Shown here: in pieces, positions 6,412 to 7,988 of the stretch
Position numbering within the stretch: the stretch's first letter is position 1
Layout of the letters: every line of letters begins with the position of its first letter
Assembly: GCA_028688535.1 (NCBI GenBank)
Contig: JAQTXY010000070.1
Coordinates: 1-7,988, forward strand
Reading direction: 5' to 3'
DNA length: 7,988 bases
Origin: Methanothrix sp.
GTDB taxonomy: Archaea; Halobacteriota; Methanosarcinia; Methanotrichales; Methanotrichaceae
Notes under the pieces: generated by a model
What the model was told of the DNA's origin: nothing
Seen by the model: only the letters and a program-made list of their open reading frames with translations
Databases searched by the model: none
Position numbers and translations under genes: made by a program

Positions 6412-6612
6412 TTACGAACGAAAAAGTGCGTGTAACTTACAGAACGTTTCCCACTTTTCAGGCCTGCACATAACAAGTCCAAAATCGCTTCTGGCTAACC
6501 ACTTATTCCAGTACACTATGGAATGATTTATCGACAATTGCCCGTTATCGAAAAATCGCAACCCATAGCGCCAAAAGATGAAATAGAATCCGCCGCGCAA
6601 CATCAAAGACAT
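6412..6612 (-). CDS. Small hypothetical protein, 66 codons
   Basis: ATG at 6612 opens an aromatic-rich frame (GGFYFIFWRYGLRFF, then NHSIVYWNKWLARSDFGLVM, CRPEKWETFCKL) ending at 6412. There is no Shine-Dalgarno. A TATA-like element (TTTTTATAAA, 6631-6640 on this strand) lies about 23 bases upstream, the spacing expected for a leaderless transcript. The only Cys residues are two near the C-terminus. I recognise no family. It may also be the tail of a decayed gene, since this gap holds other debris. Confidence 0.3.
   Translation of the reverse strand: MSLMLRGGFYFIFWRYGLRFFDNGQLSINHSIVYWNKWLARSDFGLVMCRPEKWETFCKLHALFRS
6424..6436 (+). repeat. 13-bp direct repeat, copy 1
   Basis: AAGTGCGTGTAAC occurs here and again at 6682-6694, 258 bases apart. 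The two copies bracket the small leftward ORF at 6412-6612 apart from its last few codons. No terminal inverted repeats or transposase are present, so a mobile-element origin is only a guess. Confidence 0.45.
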
Positions 6613-6630
6613 TACGAGGTCAGAAACATG

Positions 6631-6640
6631 TTTATAAAAA
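6631..6640 (-). promoter_or_regulatory. Candidate TATA box for the small leftward ORF
   Basis: The minus strand reads TTTTTATAAA, part of a longer AT-rich tract (6631-6647). Its centre is about 23 bases from the ATG at 6612. The AT tract is nearly symmetric, so it could equally serve the plus strand. Confidence 0.3.
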
Positions 6641-6681
6641 TATTATAGGCTCTGATTCTGGCCGGGATGGGCACCGCATTC

Positions 6682-6694
6682 AAGTGCGTGTAAC
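6682..6694 (+). repeat. 13-bp direct repeat, copy 2
   Basis: Exact second copy of AAGTGCGTGTAAC. It lies in a GC-richer patch (about 6655-6760) without a convincing gene, ahead of the TetR promoter. Confidence 0.45.
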
Positions 6695-6781
6695 CAGCTC
6701 GAAGCCTCCGTACAGGGCTCCAGCCAACCGAAGACGTAAAGGTGAATGCCTCCATCAGTGCCCCAAATCCATCATATCATT

Positions 6782-6790
6782 ATTTATATC
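6782..6790 (+). promoter_or_regulatory. TATA box of the tetR-type gene
   Basis: ATTTATATC within an AT-rich tract is a good archaeal TATA match. It predicts a start of transcription near 6810-6815, with a leader of about 45-50 bases to the ATG at 6860. It is immediately followed by two palindromes. Confidence 0.55.
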
Positions 6791-6794
6791 TCTT

Positions 6795-6809
6795 ATGACT
6801 ACGAGTCAT
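6795..6809. promoter_or_regulatory. Palindromic operator candidate 1
   Basis: ATGACT and AGTCAT are exact inverted arms around ACG. It lies between the TATA box and the expected transcription start, where a bound repressor would block polymerase. Its arm sequence differs from the second palindrome. Confidence 0.5.
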
Positions 6810-6821
6810 TAAACAATCATT

Positions 6822-6836
6822 GGTAATAGTATTACC
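6822..6836. promoter_or_regulatory. Palindromic operator candidate 2
   Basis: GGTAATA and TATTACC are exact seven-base inverted arms around one G. The 15-bp length, odd centre and position just after the expected transcription start, upstream of a TetR-family gene, fit a TetR-type operator for autoregulation. Its centre is 27 bp from that of the first palindrome. Confidence 0.55.
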
Positions 6837-6859
6837 TAGGGTCATATTGGTGAGCCGTG

Positions 6860-7528
6860 ATGTCTATTGCTGATAGGAAAGAAAGGGAGAAAGAGCAGAG
6901 GCAAAGGGATATCATCGACGCAGCTGAAAAGCTGTTCTTTTCCAGAGGCTACGATAATGTTTCCATGGAAGAGATTGCGGAGGAGGTCGAGTTAAGTAAA
7001 GGAACGCTTTACTTGTATTTCAAAGATAAAGAAGCCCTATTTTTTGCGATAGTCTTACGTGGTGCCAGAATATTGAACGCAAAATATAGCGAATGCTCTA
7101 GGCTCAAAATCACCGGCTTGAACAAAATACGGGCAATGGGCCATGGTATCATCGAGTTTTCACAGGGATATCCGAATTACTTTCGCATGCTCTCCTATTC
7201 TGGATCAGAGAGGTTCTGCAACGTGGATAACGATGATGCAAAAGAGATCTTGGAGCTAACCAACAGGAACATCAGTCTGATGCGAGAAGCGTTTGAGCAG
7301 GGCATGAAGGACGGTACGGTCAGGGATGACATAAATCCGTTGGAGATGGCCCTTTACCTGTGTATTACTAGCCTCAGCATTATGAACCTGGACCCCCGCT
7401 GGAAAAAAGCATTGAAGGCTGCAGAGATCAACCAGGATCGGTTTATAGAAGATTTTCGCCGCTTTATCGGACCATCTATTGAGAGTTCACGTAAGGCGAA
7501 TGCAGCTTTTTCAACAAGTGATATGTGA
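6860..7528 (+). CDS. TetR/AcrR-family transcriptional regulator
   Basis: A 222-residue one-component regulator. The N-terminal TetR DNA-binding domain spans about residues 13-63: RDIIDAAEKLFFSRGYDNVS, then MEEIAEEVELSKGTLYLYFK as the helix-turn-helix (about 36-55), followed by DKEALF. The remaining helical part (about 70-215) is the ligand-binding and dimer domain; its ligand cannot be told. A conserved-looking 'FSQGYPNYFRMLSY' lies in its first helices. ATG 6860 is preferred over GTG 6857 because GGTGA (6849-6853) is six bases before it. Two 15-bp palindromes sit between the TATA box and this start, so self-repression is likely. The methyltransferase gene starts 12 bases after the stop, and the two are probably one transcript. 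Family certain; target and ligand inferred. Confidence 0.95.
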   Translation: MSIADRKEREKEQRQRDIIDAAEKLFFSRGYDNVSMEEIAEEVELSKGTLYLYFKDKEALFFAIVLRGARILNAKYSECSRLKITGLNKIRAMGHGIIEFSQGYPNYFRMLSYSGSERFCNVDNDDAKEILELTNRNISLMREAFEQGMKDGTVRDDINPLEMALYLCITSLSIMNLDPRWKKALKAAEINQDRFIEDFRRFIGPSIESSRKANAAFSTSDM

Positions 7529-7529
7529 T

Positions 7530-7535
7530 GAGGTG
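7530..7535 (+). promoter_or_regulatory. Strong ribosome binding site of the methyltransferase gene
   Basis: GAGGTG, complementary to the archaeal 16S 3' end, five bases ahead of the ATG at 7541. It begins right after the TetR stop codon (TGA 7526-7528), which supports translation from a shared mRNA. Confidence 0.7.
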
Positions 7536-7540
7536 CTGGC

Positions 7541-7988
7541 ATGTCAAATAACAGCGTTCCAATAAACTCTGATAAGACAGATCTGAAGGTAAAAGACCAA
7601 GGCAAAACGGATGAAGAGGCAGCGTTCTACGGTACTGTTGAGCCTCTCAAGCCCGAGGGCGAGCTTGTGGAGGTGGACATGGCGTTCATGGAAATGGCTG
7701 TGTCCAGCAGCAAGACTGCGGAGGGAATCGCAACCCTCAGGTTCCACGAATCGCAAAGGCCCGAAGGCGAACGAATCTGTTATGATCCTTATGCCGTCCA
7801 TTTCATAAGCCCGGAAATATTGGAATGGATAGCTTGTAACCCAGATAAGGCAAAGGCAAGTTGGGAGCAACGCGAGCGCATCCTTCCCGGAATTGACAAT
7901 TCAGTCATTGCCAGAGTCCGGTATTTTGATGATTTTGTAAAGAGATCTATCGAAGAAGGGCTTGAGCAGCTTGTTATCTTAGGTGCAG
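7541..7988 (+). CDS. SAM-dependent methyltransferase, LCM-like family (3' end outside window)
   Basis: The first 149 residues of a class I methyltransferase related to the leucine carboxyl methyltransferase-like family (TIGR00027/PF04072 type). A hydrophilic leader (1-53) is followed by the family segment SSSKTAEGIATLRFHES (about 55-71), CYDPYAVHFI (80-89), NSVIARVRYFDDFV (120-133; family RTRYFDD) and QLVILGAG (143 onward), the SAM-binding motif I cut by the window end. The start is firm: GAGGTG at 7530-7535 is five bases before the ATG. Archaeal and bacterial members often have unknown small-molecule or polyketide-like substrates, so the substrate here is open. It is paired with the TetR gene and presumably controlled by it. 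Confidence 0.9.
   Translation, partial: MSNNSVPINSDKTDLKVKDQGKTDEEAAFYGTVEPLKPEGELVEVDMAFMEMAVSSSKTAEGIATLRFHESQRPEGERICYDPYAVHFISPEILEWIACNPDKAKASWEQRERILPGIDNSVIARVRYFDDFVKRSIEEGLEQLVILGA

Noticed and set aside
6645..6694. Plus-strand ALILAGMGT resembling the start of a sugar nucleotidyltransferase
   Set aside because: It is preceded by an in-frame stop and ends at a stop after about fifteen residues; too short to distinguish from chance.
6612..6755. 48-codon minus-strand ORF
   Set aside because: No ribosome binding site, no family resemblance, and it overlaps the AT tract proposed as a promoter.
7544..7870. Minus-strand frame opposite the methyltransferase
   Set aside because: The plus strand has a strong ribosome binding site and methyltransferase motifs; the minus frame is a shadow.
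1..7988. CRISPR array, tRNA, rRNA, transposase
   Set aside because: No regularly spaced repeats, no cloverleaf-like sequence and no transposase or integrase motifs were seen on either strand.

Overview
The window reads as a chromosomal stretch of a methanogenic euryarchaeon, most likely from the Methanosarcinales and plausibly Methanothrix/Methanosaeta. This rests on an AglB-type archaeal oligosaccharyltransferase, an archaeal Ser-His-Asp signal peptidase I, AT-rich TATA-type promoter elements, GGAGG/GGTGA-type ribosome binding sites and the moderate GC content. The genus is an inference and was not tested.

Layout. The left edge carries the C-terminal part of a short-chain dehydrogenase (2-349, +). 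Facing it is a remnant of a DUF1016/YhcG-type nuclease that keeps only the N-terminal domain (498-971, -). The remnant sits directly behind, and overlaps by ATGA, the end of a large aglB gene for the N-glycosylation oligosaccharyltransferase (968-3742, -). Upstream of aglB is about 1.1 kb of divergent intergenic DNA (3743-4828). It holds two candidate aglB promoters, a 9-bp-stem hairpin, and broken reading frames on both strands that look like decayed genes. A rightward group follows: a 30-codon orphan frame (4829-4921), a 75-residue protein with a clear Hfq/Sm-like signature (4990-5217), and signal peptidase I (5390-6238). A second gap of about 620 bp (6239-6859) has a gene fragment, a small leftward ORF with a TATA element about 23 bp upstream, a 13-bp direct repeat, and the control region of the next gene. 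The right end is a TetR-family regulator (6860-7528, +) followed 12 bp later by the start of a SAM-dependent methyltransferase of the leucine-carboxyl-methyltransferase-like family (7541 to the window end, +).

How the genes fit together. AglB and signal peptidase I both act on exported proteins at the membrane, so the centre of the window is a small secretion and glycoprotein-maturation neighbourhood with an Hfq-like RNA chaperone beside it. The TetR gene has two 15-bp palindromes placed just after its TATA box and near the expected transcription start. That is what an autoregulated repressor would show, and the methyltransferase is probably co-transcribed with it. The items most worth following are the Hfq-like protein, the paired TetR operators, the 21-bp perfect palindrome in the nuclease remnant, and the density of gene debris around otherwise housekeeping genes. 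I did not find a convincing new multi-gene defence or mobile system.
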